Assembly (NCBI GenBank): GCA_023264445.1
Contig: JAHFMN010000001.1
Location: 29,707 to 69,927, forward strand
DNA length: 40,221 bases
Direction of reading: 5' to 3'
Source of the DNA: Candidatus Kaiserbacteria bacterium
GTDB taxonomy: Bacteria > Patescibacteriota > Minisyncoccia > Phycocordibacterales > Phycocordibacteraceae
The translations under genes and the position numbers were made by a program. This document shows positions 14,128-22,880 of the stretch, in pieces (position 1 is the first letter of the stretch; each line of letters opens with the position of its first letter). The notes beneath the pieces were generated by a model that saw only the letters and a program-made list of their open reading frames with translations, searched no databases and was not told the DNA's origin.

Positions 14128-16521
14128 CTATTTCAGGTATTCAGCCGCCTCTTCTGGCGTAAGCGCGTCGGATTTCACTGTCTCGGGCAGGTAGATGCGG
14201 CGGAGGCCTTTCTTCAGAAAGAGTCCCTGCTTTGATTTGTAGAGCACAAGCATTTTCCCGGTGCGCGGATGTTTGCCGATTTCTTTTACGATGTCCACGC
14301 CCTTAGGCGGTTTCTTCGGTTCGGCGAGGAGCGTGAGCGCTGCATCGAGCGTGATGGTATACGGATCGCCAACCTTTGCTTTAAGTGAGCGGAATTCGCC
14401 GTCGCTTCCGACATACGGCCCAAACTGTCCGGTTGATGCGAAGACTGGCTTGCCGGTTGAGGGGTGCATCCCCAGCTCGCGCGGGAGCGAGAGGTACTTC
14501 ACCGCGTCTGCAAGCGTAATAGTCGCGAGGTCAGTGCCTTTCGGGATACTCGCGCGCTTCGCGGCGGTCTTCGGCCGGCCCTTTCCACGTTTCGTCACTT
14601 TCTTTTTTCCTCTAGCAGTCAGTTCTGGATCTGGAGAGGGCGCTTCCTCGGGGAGGGCCATCTCTACATACGGCCCAAAGCGTCCGGTCTTGATATAAAT
14701 GGGTGCGCCTGTATCGGGATGATTGCCGATTGGTTCATCGGGTTTGAGCTCGGTCCCATCCTCCATGCGTGCGCCAAGGCAGTCAGGATAGCGCTTGCAG
14801 CTCATGAACACGCCACCGCGCCCGAGCTTGAGTTCCATCGGACTGCCACATAAGGGGCAGGGGAATTCACTCGAAACATCGCCGAGTGATGTCGCCTTCG
14901 GCAGCTTGTCTTTCGCACGCACTGCTTTCTCAAACGGGCCATAAAAAGCAGAGAGCGTTTCCGTGTAGCCGCGTTCGCCGCGCGCGATCTCGTCGAGCTC
15001 GTCTTCCATTTCTGCAGTAAAGGTGTCATTCACGTATTCCGGGAAATGTTCTTCAAGCCATCCGGAGACGACCATGCCGGTTGCTGTCGGCTTTAGAGAG
15101 CGTCCGAGCTTCTCAACGTAGCCGCGATCCACGATGGTCTTCATGATGGAAGCATAGGTCGAGGGGCGACCAATGCCGCGTTTCTCAAGCTCCTTGATGA
15201 GGCCCGCCTCGGTGTAGCGGTTTGGCGGTTCGGTCTGCTTTTCCTCGGCCATAAGCGAAAGGAGTGAGAGTATCTCGCCGATGGCGAGCTTCGGCAACTC
15301 AACGTCTTCGCCGCGCGCGCGCGTATCGAGCGCGAGCCATCCGGGGAAGAGTACACGCGAGCCATTTGCGGTAAATAAGGGGATCCCCACATTGGCCTTC
15401 ACTGAAACAGAGGTGCGCATGATGCGCGCGGCCGCCATCTGTGAAGCGAGGGCACGCGTCCGGATGAGCTCATAGAGCTCCGTTTCGTCCGGTGTGGTAC
15501 CCGCACGCGTTTTCCCCGGATCGGTCGGGCGCACGGCCTCATGCGCCTCCTGCGCATTCTTGCTCGTCGTTTTGTATACGCGCGTTCGTACATATTCTTT
15601 TCCAAATTGTTGTTCGACGACGCTCGCCATCTTTGCGACTGCCTCCTTTCCAAGATTTACCGAGTCGGTGCGCATGTAGGTAATATGACCCGCTTCATAG
15701 AGCTTTTGTGCCGCGCGCATCGTACGTGATGGAGCAAAACCGAGTCGAGTGGAAGCGGTCTGCTGCAAGGTTGAGGTAGTGAAGGGGGGACGCGGATTAC
15801 GCTCTTCTGCTTTTTCGGCGACATCAGCGACAGTCCATTCCGCACCTCTGCCCGCCTGCACGATGCGATCAGCTTCTTCTTGGGTCGCTGGTTGCTCGAT
15901 GCACGTGGTGGCGATATCGCCCGCCTTGCTCTTGAAGAGCGCATTCAATATGAAATAGGTAACGGGTATGAACGCTTTTATCTCGCGCTCGCGCTCGGCG
16001 AGGATACGGAGCGCCGGCGACTGCACGCGTCCGGCCGAGAGCCCGTAGCGCACCTTCTTCCAGATAAGGCCGGAGAGGTCATAGCCGACGATGCGGTCGA
16101 GGACGCGCCGCGCCTCTTGCGCCTCGCGCAGATGTTCGTCGATAGCACGCGGATGGGCAAGCGCTTCTTCGATGGCGGCTTTGGTGATTTCGTGAAAGAC
16201 CACTCGCTTCGGCTTCTTCAAGCCGGCGACTTCCTTGATATGCCAGGCAATAGCTTCACCTTCGCGATCAGGGTCGGTTGCCAGATATATTTCGTCCGCT
16301 TTTTCTGCCGCATGTTCTATCTTTGCAATCACCTCCCGTTTCTCCGCAGGCACGACGTAGCGCGGCACGAAGCCGCCCTCGATGTCGACGGCGTCTTTGT
16401 TGCTTTTCGGCAAATCGCGCACATGGCCCACTGAAGCAAGGACTGTGTAGTCTTTGCCCAGATAGTGCCCGATGGTGCGCGCCTTTGTCGGTGATTCGAC
16501 GATAAGTAATTTTTTCCCCAC
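14128..16521 (-). CDS. topA: DNA topoisomerase I
   Basis: The 797-residue enzyme relaxes negative supercoils by cutting one strand. The N-terminal Toprim domain carries the family signature (LLIVESPTKARTI, TDPDREGE at 82-89), and the active-site tyrosine is Y282 in ITYMRTDSVNL. Near residue 560 there is one C4 zinc finger (CPLCGSPMEL ... CKRYPDC), followed by three TopA C-terminal repeats of the form HPxTGxP ... GxFGPYV. The start is GTG at 16521, because MGKKLLIVE is the conserved N-terminus and the only nearby ATG is in another frame. It is followed after 35 nt by rel on the same strand. Confidence 0.96.
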   Translation of the reverse strand: MGKKLLIVESPTKARTIGHYLGKDYTVLASVGHVRDLPKSNKDAVDIEGGFVPRYVVPAEKREVIAKIEHAAEKADEIYLATDPDREGEAIAWHIKEVAGLKKPKRVVFHEITKAAIEEALAHPRAIDEHLREAQEARRVLDRIVGYDLSGLIWKKVRYGLSAGRVQSPALRILAEREREIKAFIPVTYFILNALFKSKAGDIATTCIEQPATQEEADRIVQAGRGAEWTVADVAEKAEERNPRPPFTTSTLQQTASTRLGFAPSRTMRAAQKLYEAGHITYMRTDSVNLGKEAVAKMASVVEQQFGKEYVRTRVYKTTSKNAQEAHEAVRPTDPGKTRAGTTPDETELYELIRTRALASQMAAARIMRTSVSVKANVGIPLFTANGSRVLFPGWLALDTRARGEDVELPKLAIGEILSLLSLMAEEKQTEPPNRYTEAGLIKELEKRGIGRPSTYASIMKTIVDRGYVEKLGRSLKPTATGMVVSGWLEEHFPEYVNDTFTAEMEDELDEIARGERGYTETLSAFYGPFEKAVRAKDKLPKATSLGDVSSEFPCPLCGSPMELKLGRGGVFMSCKRYPDCLGARMEDGTELKPDEPIGNHPDTGAPIYIKTGRFGPYVEMALPEEAPSPDPELTARGKKKVTKRGKGRPKTAAKRASIPKGTDLATITLADAVKYLSLPRELGMHPSTGKPVFASTGQFGPYVGSDGEFRSLKAKVGDPYTITLDAALTLLAEPKKPPKGVDIVKEIGKHPRTGKMLVLYKSKQGLFLKKGLRRIYLPETVKSDALTPEEAAEYLK

Positions 16522-16553
16522 GCTTCACTCATAGCGCGTATACCTATATATGG

Positions 16554-17333
16554 TCAAGTGATGCTCACGTGTATTGGATGATGATCAGAGCCGAATCGGT
16601 CCGATATGACGACCGCATGTGTGATGGAAAATGAGTGAGAAACGAGTATGTGATCGAGCTGGGATTGTGAGAGAGGATGCGTGATGCCGCCGATAAGCGG
16701 ATTAACGAGCTGATGCTCGACAAAGCGCCGCTGGATGCGGGTGCGCTCGCGGCTGTAGAGCGCTGCATCGCTGATGCCGCCGCCAAGGAGCCAATTCAGT
16801 ATGGAGATGTGCGGCGCTTCAATCGTATTGAAATCACCACAGACGATGGACGGCCGAGCTGCGTCGCGCTCTGCCATCGCCGCTTCAAATTCTTTCAGGC
16901 GCCATGAGGGGTGGGCAAGGATGAGATGGAGATTGAATACGCGTATGCTGCTTGGCATCCCTGCGACACGGATATCGGCGAAGATCGCGCCGCGGTTGCG
17001 CAGCTTCGAAAAACTAAAAAGCCGCATGAGCCGCACGAATAGGTGAGTGCGTAGTGGCAAGAGATCCCAGTAATCGGGGAAGGGAATCTCGCCCTGCGCA
17101 GTGATGGGGTGCTTAGAAAGGATGACGACGTAGTTGCGCACGACGCCTTCCCGGAAGACTCGTTCGCCATCGATGCGATAGGCGATGGAGCAGGGGAGCG
17201 CCTGCAAGCGCTTAAGAAAATCCTCAGGTACCTCCTGAAGGCAGAACACATCGAAATCGCTCTCCGCGATGAAGGCGTATGCGCGGTCGAGTTCCTGATT
17301 GCGGAACAGCATGTTCCAGGAGTAGATTTTCAT
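16554..17333 (-). CDS. Endonuclease/exonuclease/phosphatase (EEP) family protein
   Basis: The 259-residue protein has every EEP motif in order: SWNM, CLQEV, VFNLHL, CGDFN, LDHILVS and SDHHPI, the metal and catalytic residues of the DNase I-like fold. The family includes DNA repair nucleases and phosphodiesterases acting on lipids or metabolites; the substrate cannot be assigned. The start codon overlaps the stop of dprA (ATGA), so translation is coupled and a role in DNA processing is a reasonable inference. Confidence 0.88.
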   Translation of the reverse strand: MKIYSWNMLFRNQELDRAYAFIAESDFDVFCLQEVPEDFLKRLQALPCSIAYRIDGERVFREGVVRNYVVILSKHPITAQGEIPFPDYWDLLPLRTHLFVRLMRLFSFSKLRNRGAIFADIRVAGMPSSIRVFNLHLILAHPSWRLKEFEAAMAERDAARPSIVCGDFNTIEAPHISILNWLLGGGISDAALYSRERTRIQRRFVEHQLVNPLIGGITHPLSQSQLDHILVSHSFSITHAVVISDRFGSDHHPIHVSIT

Positions 17334-18187
17334 GTTCGGTGCCAGGAACCGAACTCCTCTTTTGCGAGACCGCGTAACTCAAGCGCGACGAGTGCAGTGA
17401 GGAGTTCGCCTGCGGCGCCTGCGGCGCCGCGGAGAATTTCATCCCGTGTTTTTGGCTCTTCTAGCATATTCCAGATAACAAGCTCGACCTCCTCAAGGTC
17501 GCTCGGTGTCGCGCCGCGCTCGCTGACCTCGCGCGGCGGTATCCCAAGTACCTCAAGGATATGAAGCGGTTCGCTCACTAATGCCGCGCCGAGACGTATA
17601 AAAAGGTGGGGGCCAAACGCATGCGGATCGCCTATGCGGTGGGGAATGCAGAGCAGGTCGCGGTTGTATTCGCTCGCAAGCCGCGCAGTGATGAGCGTGC
17701 CGGACTTATTTCCTGCTTCTATGACCAGCACGGCATCTGCCATTCCGACCATGATGCGATTACGGGAAGGGAATTCTTTCAGCCACGGCTTATGCATCGG
17801 TTCCTGTTCCGATATGAGCGCGCCACCTGAGGCAAGAATATCTTTGGCAAGATTGAAATTCGTACGCGGACTGATGACCGCATCATCGAGTCCGGAACCG
17901 GGAATGGCGACGGTATGCAAGCCGGAGGCAAGCGCCGCCCTATGTGCGCAAGCATCGGCACCAAGCGCAAGTCCGCTCACGATGGAGATGGGATAGCCCG
18001 CAAGACCCATGATGAGTTTCTCGCATGCTTCCTGCCCATACCGCGTCATCGCACGACTGCCCACGACGGTGAGATAGCTCGTCCCATCCGGCGGCAGGGC
18101 ACCTCGTATCCAAAGCTTTTTCGGCAGTTGCGGTATCTCGAGAAGCTGCTTCGGCCACTCAGCGTGTTCCAATTCTCGAATCTCCAT
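17330..18187 (-). CDS. dprA: DNA-processing protein DprA/Smf
   Basis: The 285-residue protein has the DprA Rossmann core (about 40-225): VVGSRAMTRYG, SGLALGADACAHRAAL, VAIPGSGLDD, EFPSRNRIMVGMADAVLVIEA and SGTLITA, then a C-terminal winged-helix-like domain. The usual N-terminal SAM-like domain is short. DprA protects incoming single-stranded DNA and loads RecA in natural transformation, in keeping with reports of competence genes in this group of bacteria. TATACT lies 6 nt before the ATG and is shared, on the other strand, with serS. Confidence 0.93.
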   Translation of the reverse strand: MEIRELEHAEWPKQLLEIPQLPKKLWIRGALPPDGTSYLTVVGSRAMTRYGQEACEKLIMGLAGYPISIVSGLALGADACAHRAALASGLHTVAIPGSGLDDAVISPRTNFNLAKDILASGGALISEQEPMHKPWLKEFPSRNRIMVGMADAVLVIEAGNKSGTLITARLASEYNRDLLCIPHRIGDPHAFGPHLFIRLGAALVSEPLHILEVLGIPPREVSERGATPSDLEEVELVIWNMLEEPKTRDEILRGAAGAAGELLTALVALELRGLAKEEFGSWHRT

Positions 18188-18193
18188 TCGTGC

Positions 18194-18201
18194 AGTATAC
18201 T
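18194..18201. promoter_or_regulatory. Symmetric -10 element shared by dprA and serS
   Basis: The 8-bp palindrome AGTATACT reads as TATACT on both strands, 6 nt from the dprA ATG and 8 nt from the serS ATG. The whole intergenic space is 22 bp. No -35 is evident on either side. Confidence 0.65.
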
Positions 18202-18209
18202 AGGAGCAC

Positions 18210-19478
18210 ATGCTCGACATACATTTTATCCGAGAGAACGCCGATATCATGAAGGCGGGTGCGGCGAAAAAGCATATCGAGGTAGACCTCGATCGTCTGT
18301 TCGCCGTTGACGATGAACGCAAGCGCCTGCGGCTAGAACTCGACACGAAACGCGCGGAACAGAATCGCCGGAGCAATGAAATTCAGCTTCTGAAGGGCGA
18401 TGAGCGCAAGAACGTCATCGAGCAGATGCAGCATCTGAAAGCCGGCATGAGCGAGACTGAAGAACGATTGAAGGAAGTAATGGTGGAGTGGCAGCGGCTG
18501 ATGCTGACGGTGCCGAACATTCCGGATATGTCGGTGCCCGATGGCGCGAGCGACGCCGAGAACCTGGAGGTGAAGAAATGGGGCACGCCGACGGAGTTTT
18601 CATTTACGCCGAAGGACCACGTTACTCTTATGACGGCACTCGACATCGCCGACTTCGAGCGCGGGGCAAAGGTCGCCGGCTTCCGCGGCTATTTCCTCAA
18701 AGGTGATGGCGTCCTGCTCGCAAATGCCGTCTGGCAGCTTGCGCTCAAACATTTCTCCGCGAAGGGCATGACGCTTATGAGCGTGCCGAGCTTGGTGCGC
18801 CGCGAAGCATTTCTCGGCACCGGGTATCTGCCGCAAGGAGAAGAGGATTTGTATAAGACGCAGGATGGAGACTATCTCGCCGGCACGGGCGAGGTGGCGA
18901 CGATGGCCTATCACATGGATGAGACGCTCGACGGCAATGCATTTCCGCTGAAGTTTCTCGCATTCTCTCCCTGCTTCCGCCGGGAAGCAGGCGCGCACGG
19001 TAAGGACGTGCGCGGCCTCATCCGCGTACATGAATTCTTCAAGTGGGAGCAGGTCATCCTCTGTAAAGCCGAGCATGATGAGTCAGTCCGCATGCATGAG
19101 CGGCTGAACCGCAATACTGAAGAGTTTATAGAACTGCTCAATATCCCGTACCACACGGTTGCGGTCTGCGGCGGCGATCTCGGGCTCGGACAAGTCAAGA
19201 AATACGATATCGAGCTCTGGGTGCCCGGTGAAAACACATATCGGGAAATCAGCTCGGCGTCGTATTTCCACGATTTCCAGACGCGCCGACTCAATATCCG
19301 CTATCGTGATGCCGAAGAGAATCTGCGTTTTCCGCACTCGCTGAACTCAACCGCGATTCCGACGCCGCGCATCCTCGTGTCTATCATCGAGAATTACCAA
19401 CAGGCCGACGGCACGATCAAGGTGCCGGAGGTCCTGGTGCCGTATGTTGGAAAGAGCATCATCGGCGCCGCAAGGTAG
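18210..19478 (+). CDS. serS: Seryl-tRNA synthetase
   Basis: The 422-residue protein has the N-terminal two-helix coiled-coil arm that contacts the long tRNA-Ser arm (about 30-105, rich in RLRLELDTKRAEQ), and the class II catalytic core: motif 2 FRREAGAHGKDVRGLIRVHEF starting at F256 and motif 3 near LNSTAIPTPRILVSIIEN. Length is normal for the family. TATACT lies 8 nt before the ATG. The 3' end overlaps the ftsQ-like gene by 35 bp. Confidence 0.96.
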   Translation: MLDIHFIRENADIMKAGAAKKHIEVDLDRLFAVDDERKRLRLELDTKRAEQNRRSNEIQLLKGDERKNVIEQMQHLKAGMSETEERLKEVMVEWQRLMLTVPNIPDMSVPDGASDAENLEVKKWGTPTEFSFTPKDHVTLMTALDIADFERGAKVAGFRGYFLKGDGVLLANAVWQLALKHFSAKGMTLMSVPSLVRREAFLGTGYLPQGEEDLYKTQDGDYLAGTGEVATMAYHMDETLDGNAFPLKFLAFSPCFRREAGAHGKDVRGLIRVHEFFKWEQVILCKAEHDESVRMHERLNRNTEEFIELLNIPYHTVAVCGGDLGLGQVKKYDIELWVPGENTYREISSASYFHDFQTRRLNIRYRDAEENLRFPHSLNSTAIPTPRILVSIIENYQQADGTIKVPEVLVPYVGKSIIGAAR

Positions 19479-20262
19479 TGAGCGGCTCGCGGCGCGGCGG
19501 CGCCAGAGGCGCCGCCGCGCCCTCATCGCGTCTTTCATACTGCTCCTGCTCCTGCTTTCTGCGGCTATCTATGGTCTTCAGCAAAACGCCGTGCGCATCT
19601 CGCACGTAGAGGTTTCTGGGTCGGATGGCTCTCTTGCAACATTAGCGACCAACGCGATGCAGGGAAGCTATCTTGGGCTCATCCCGCGCGATTCCTTTTT
19701 CTTTTTTCCTGCGTCGCGCATCCGCAGCGACATCCTAGCCGCGCATCCAGAGGTCGCTGCCGTCTCCATATCTCGAAGTGGCCTCACGAGCATCTCTATC
19801 AAGACGAATGAGCGAGTCGCTGTCGCTCGCTGGTGCGGCCTTGCCCCTACTGTCGGCGTGGAGGAGTATTGCTACGTCTTTGATGCAAGCGGGTTTATCT
19901 TCGCCGCTCTTGCGACAACGACCCAGACTATCAACATATTCGCTCTGTATGCGCCGCTTGAAGGGGAGACGTTAGAGCCGCTTCACGCGCACATAGCCCA
20001 CGCCGAGAAGATCCCGGTGCTATTTGATTTTGCGCGACAGCTCGATACGCTCGGTTCTCCTACGACGCATGTCGTCCTGCGGGGGGATGAAGTGGATGAT
20101 TATCTTGCAAGCGGGACACGCATTACCTACGTGCTCGGGCATGAGCAAGACGCCTTCACCGCCCTTGTCTCTTCGCAAGAGAACATCCATCTCGCTGACG
20201 GTTCCATTGAATACGTAGATCTGCGCTTTGACGGAAAAGTGTACCTCAAGCGTAAGGAGTGA
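19444..20262 (+). CDS. ftsQ: FtsQ/DivIB-like POTRA-domain cell division protein
   Basis: The 272-residue protein has a strongly basic cytosolic tail (RLAARRRQRRRRA), one membrane helix (about 27-45, ALIASFILLLLLLSAAIYGL), a POTRA-like domain (ISHVEVSGSDG ... ILAAHPEVAAVSISRSGLTSISIKTNERVAVARWC) and a beta domain. This is the architecture of FtsQ/DivIB, which links early and late divisome proteins. No other division gene is next to it, so the name rests on architecture. The ATG at 19444 lies inside serS; no in-frame ATG lies between it and the membrane helix. A perfect GC hairpin falls within its first codons. Confidence 0.75.
   Translation: MLERASSAPQGSERLAARRRQRRRRALIASFILLLLLLSAAIYGLQQNAVRISHVEVSGSDGSLATLATNAMQGSYLGLIPRDSFFFFPASRIRSDILAAHPEVAAVSISRSGLTSISIKTNERVAVARWCGLAPTVGVEEYCYVFDASGFIFAALATTTQTINIFALYAPLEGETLEPLHAHIAHAEKIPVLFDFARQLDTLGSPTTHVVLRGDEVDDYLASGTRITYVLGHEQDAFTALVSSQENIHLADGSIEYVDLRFDGKVYLKRKE
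19491..19521 (+). other. 14-bp perfect GC hairpin inside the start of the ftsQ-like gene
   Basis: GGCGCGGCGGCGCC (19491-19504) pairs perfectly with 19508-19521 around a 3-nt loop, 12 bp after the serS stop. It encodes the Arg-rich tail of the downstream protein. No T-run follows. It could attenuate readthrough or translation, or simply reflect Arg codons in GC-rich sequence. Confidence 0.6.
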
Positions 20263-20274
20263 TACCGTCTCCAT

Positions 20275-21249
20275 ATGTCGTTCTGGAATAAGCTACGAAA
20301 GCCGTTTTTTGCCATGGCACCCATGGCAGACGTCACCGACGCCGCTTTTCGCGCACTCGTCGCAAAGCGGGGCAAGCCAGACATCTTCTGGACCGAGTTC
20401 GTCTCTGCAGACGGGCTGTATTACACGCGCGAAGTGAAGAAGATGAAAGACGAGGAGAATCCGCTCATGCGCGACCTCGCGTTTGGAGCGGAAGAGCGGC
20501 CGATTGTCGCGCAGGTGTTTTCAAGCAAGCCCGAGATGATCGCGTATGCGGCGAAACTCGCCGAGAAGCTCGGCTTTGATGGCTTTGACATAAATATGGG
20601 CTGTCCCGATCGCACGATTGAGAAGCAGTGCGCAGGCGCGGCGCTCATGAAGGACCCGGAGCGTGCCGTCGAGCTTATCCGCGCGGCACAAGAAGCCAGC
20701 GCTCTGCCGGTCTCGATAAAGACGCGCGTCGGGTATAACAAAGAATCGCTCGATGAATGGCTCCCGCCGCTTCTGGAGGCGCATCCGGCCGCCATCACGC
20801 TCCACCTGCGCACGCGCAAGGAAATGTCGCTCGTACCCGCACAATGGGAGCTCATGAAAAAAGCGGTGGAGATTCGCAATCGCGTAAACCCGGATGTACT
20901 GCTCATCGGCAATGGCGATGTGCAAGACTTGGATGATGCGCGAGCGCGAGTCAGTGAGTCGGGATGCGATGGCGCGATGATCGGCCGCGGGATGTTCGGC
21001 AACCCGTGGGTCTTCGCCGGGCGAAAGTCAGAAGACACGCCGCTTGCAGAGAAGCTCGCGGCACTGCTTGAGCTCGCGCACGGCTTCGAGAAACTATCGC
21101 CGCCGAAGCATTTCGCTATTTTGAAAAAGCATATCAAGGCGTTCGTCACCGGCTTCGATGGTGCGGCCGAATTGCGCGCAAAATTCATGGACGCGAATTC
21201 CGCTCACGATATGGAAAAGATAATTGACGCCGCCACACCGCTCATATAG
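20275..21249 (+). CDS. dus: tRNA-dihydrouridine synthase
   Basis: The 324-residue FMN enzyme reduces uridines in the tRNA D-loop. It shows the family signature in the TIM barrel: FAMAPMADVTDAAFR at the N-terminus, GFDGFDINMGCPDRTIEKQCAGAALM with the catalytic C119, VSIKTRVGYN, LHLRTRKEM and IGNGDV ... GAMIGRGMFGNPWVF near the phosphate site. It starts 12 nt after the ftsQ-like gene; AAGGAG lies about 14 nt before the ATG, and GATACC lies 8 nt before it. Sub-family (DusA/B/C) is not assigned. Confidence 0.93.
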   Translation: MSFWNKLRKPFFAMAPMADVTDAAFRALVAKRGKPDIFWTEFVSADGLYYTREVKKMKDEENPLMRDLAFGAEERPIVAQVFSSKPEMIAYAAKLAEKLGFDGFDINMGCPDRTIEKQCAGAALMKDPERAVELIRAAQEASALPVSIKTRVGYNKESLDEWLPPLLEAHPAAITLHLRTRKEMSLVPAQWELMKKAVEIRNRVNPDVLLIGNGDVQDLDDARARVSESGCDGAMIGRGMFGNPWVFAGRKSEDTPLAEKLAALLELAHGFEKLSPPKHFAILKKHIKAFVTGFDGAAELRAKFMDANSAHDMEKIIDAATPLI

Positions 21250-21275
21250 CTTGGAAAGCAGAAAGGAGGTTCCTC

Positions 21276-21470
21276 ATGGACAGAATCAAGATTTCAAACT
21301 CTCTGGATGAGCTCGACAAGCTTGCAGGACGCATCGGCAGTGCTGGGTCGGGACCGTTGCTTTCAACGGCGACGGGAGAATGGGCTGCAACGATGCAGTT
21401 TCGCATCGGAGAGCTTCGCAAGGAGCTCGGGATTCAACCCGTGACTGCAGTTTCTGCCAAGGCGGCCTGA
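21276..21470 (+). CDS. 64-residue orphan protein with strong ribosome site
   Basis: The small soluble protein (MDRIKISNSLDELDKLAGRI ...) is mostly helical with no recognisable domain. Its ribosome site AAAGGAGGT, 5 nt from the ATG, is among the strongest in the window, so high expression is likely. A possible promoter, TTGACG and TATAGC 15 nt apart, lies in the end of dus. It has its own hairpin terminator. Function unknown. Confidence 0.7.
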   Translation: MDRIKISNSLDELDKLAGRIGSAGSGPLLSTATGEWAATMQFRIGELRKELGIQPVTAVSAKAA

Positions 21471-21490
21471 CCCGCATGGCTTCTATCGCA

Positions 21491-21516
21491 ACGGCCGACT
21501 GTCTCCAGTCGGCCGT
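21491..21516 (+). terminator. Hairpin after the 64-residue orphan gene
   Basis: A perfect 10-bp stem ACGGCCGACT with its complement around a 6-nt loop, followed by CATCTTTG. It ends 9 bp before the -10 of dnaX. Confidence 0.75.
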
Positions 21517-21540
21517 CATCTTTGATATACTCGAAATACT

Positions 21541-22572
21541 ATGGCGCACCAGTCTCTCTATCGGATACATCGCCCTGCAACTTTCGCGGATGTCGTGGGG
21601 CAGGAGCAAGTGACGAAGCCGCTTGAAGAAGCGGCGAAGTCGAAGAAGATAGGGCACGCGTATCTCTTTGCCGGTTCGCGCGGGCTCGGGAAGACGTCCG
21701 TCGCGCGCATTTTCGCGAATGCTATTGGTTGCGGCGAGAATGATCTCTATGAGATAGACGCGGCAAGTAATAACAGTGTAGACGACATTCGCACGCTTGC
21801 CGAAGGCGTCTACACGCTCCCGTTCGCATCTCCGTATAAGGTCTACATCCTGGACGAAGTGCACATGCTCTCCAAAGGGGCGTGGAACGCTTTCTTGAAA
21901 ACGCTTGAGGAGCCACCTGCGCACGCAGTCTTCATCCTCGCGACGACGGAGCTCGAGAAGGTGCCGGAGACCGTACAATCGCGCTGTCAGGTATTTGAAT
22001 TCAAGAAGCCGACGCGTGCCGTGCTGGCGAAAATGACGACAGCGGTCGCGAAGAAGGAAGGGTACGCGCTTGCGAGCGATGCCGCAGAGCTCATTGCGAT
22101 GCTTGCCGAGGGCTCGTATCGCGATGCGCTCTCGGTCTTGCAGAAAGTATTTTCGGGAACAGAAGGGAAGTCGCTTTCGCGAGAAATGGTGGAGGCGGCG
22201 ACGGGCGCTCCGCGCCGCGAGCAGGTGCACGTGCTTGTGGCGGCGCTCGCTATAGGAGAGCGCGGCAAAGCGCTTGCCGCCATCGAGCAGGCGGCGAAGG
22301 CCGACGTGGACATGAAGCTCTTCCTCGAGCTCGTACTTGAAGCACTCCGCGCCACGCTCCTCATCCGCTACGCGCCTGATCTGCGTGCCTCGTTCGCAGA
22401 CGAGCTCGGCGCGGATGAATTCTCCGTGCTTGAAAAACTGGCAAAGGAGAAGGGAATTACCCACGCGACAATGCTCGCCTTCCTGAATGCCGCTGAACGC
22501 ATCCGCTATGCGCCCATCCCTGCGCTCCCATTAGAATTAGCCGTCTTGGAACTCTTTCCCGTCTCGCAGTAG
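21541..22572 (+). CDS. dnaX: DNA polymerase III gamma/tau-type clamp-loader ATPase, minimal form
   Basis: The 343-residue AAA+ protein carries Walker A GSRGLGKTS, Walker B VYILDEVHML, sensor 1 ATTE and the SRC arginine finger (VQSRCQVF). It drives loading of the sliding clamp. Two features are unusual: the four-cysteine zinc module that normally separates the ANxxxC helix from EIDAAS is deleted (only AIGCGENDLYEIDAASNN remains), and there is no tau C-terminal extension. TATACT lies 9 nt before the ATG. A hairpin overlaps the stop codon. Confidence 0.93.
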   Translation: MAHQSLYRIHRPATFADVVGQEQVTKPLEEAAKSKKIGHAYLFAGSRGLGKTSVARIFANAIGCGENDLYEIDAASNNSVDDIRTLAEGVYTLPFASPYKVYILDEVHMLSKGAWNAFLKTLEEPPAHAVFILATTELEKVPETVQSRCQVFEFKKPTRAVLAKMTTAVAKKEGYALASDAAELIAMLAEGSYRDALSVLQKVFSGTEGKSLSREMVEAATGAPRREQVHVLVAALAIGERGKALAAIEQAAKADVDMKLFLELVLEALRATLLIRYAPDLRASFADELGADEFSVLEKLAKEKGITHATMLAFLNAAERIRYAPIPALPLELAVLELFPVSQ

Positions 22573-22605
22573 CGAGCCGAGGCGAGCCCGAGCTACTGTG
22601 AGACG
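22560..22605 (+). terminator. Hairpin overlapping the dnaX stop codon
   Basis: A 14-bp stem with one mismatch (22560-22573 with 22592-22605) includes the last codons and stop of dnaX. No T-run follows, so it may only partly stop transcription into the GIY-YIG gene. Confidence 0.55.
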
Positions 22606-22636
22606 TCTCGGCTGACCGGAGGGAAGACGGACGAAC

Positions 22637-22879
22637 ATGTATTTTGTATACGTATTACTTTCTGAAAAAGCAAAGAAATCCTACGTCGGTTCCACCGCTG
22701 ATGTCACTCGACGCCTAACGGAACATAATGCGGGTCAAAGTCCATTTACAAAAAGATTCAAGCCTTGGGACCTTGTTTATACTGAGTCATTTCAGACTTA
22801 TGCGGAAGCTTTAAAACGTGAGAAGTACTTAAAGACGCACGCTGGAAGAAAATACCTAAAGGAGGTAGTGTTTAACTGA
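22637..22879 (+). CDS. Single-domain GIY-YIG endonuclease
   Basis: The 80-residue protein is one GIY-YIG domain: YFVYVLLSE ... SYVGSTADVTRRLTEHN ... ALKREKYLK, with the Tyr, Arg and Glu of the active site. It resembles the UPF0213/YhbQ-type small nucleases common in this group, whose cellular role is not settled. The stop codon ends 1 bp before tRNA-Gln, so gene and tRNA must share a transcript. Base composition drops sharply compared with dnaX. Given the rearranged tRNA 3' end next door, a role in that insertion is possible but unproven. Confidence 0.85.
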   Translation: MYFVYVLLSEKAKKSYVGSTADVTRRLTEHNAGQSPFTKRFKPWDLVYTESFQTYAEALKREKYLKTHAGRKYLKEVVFN

Positions 22880-22880
22880 T

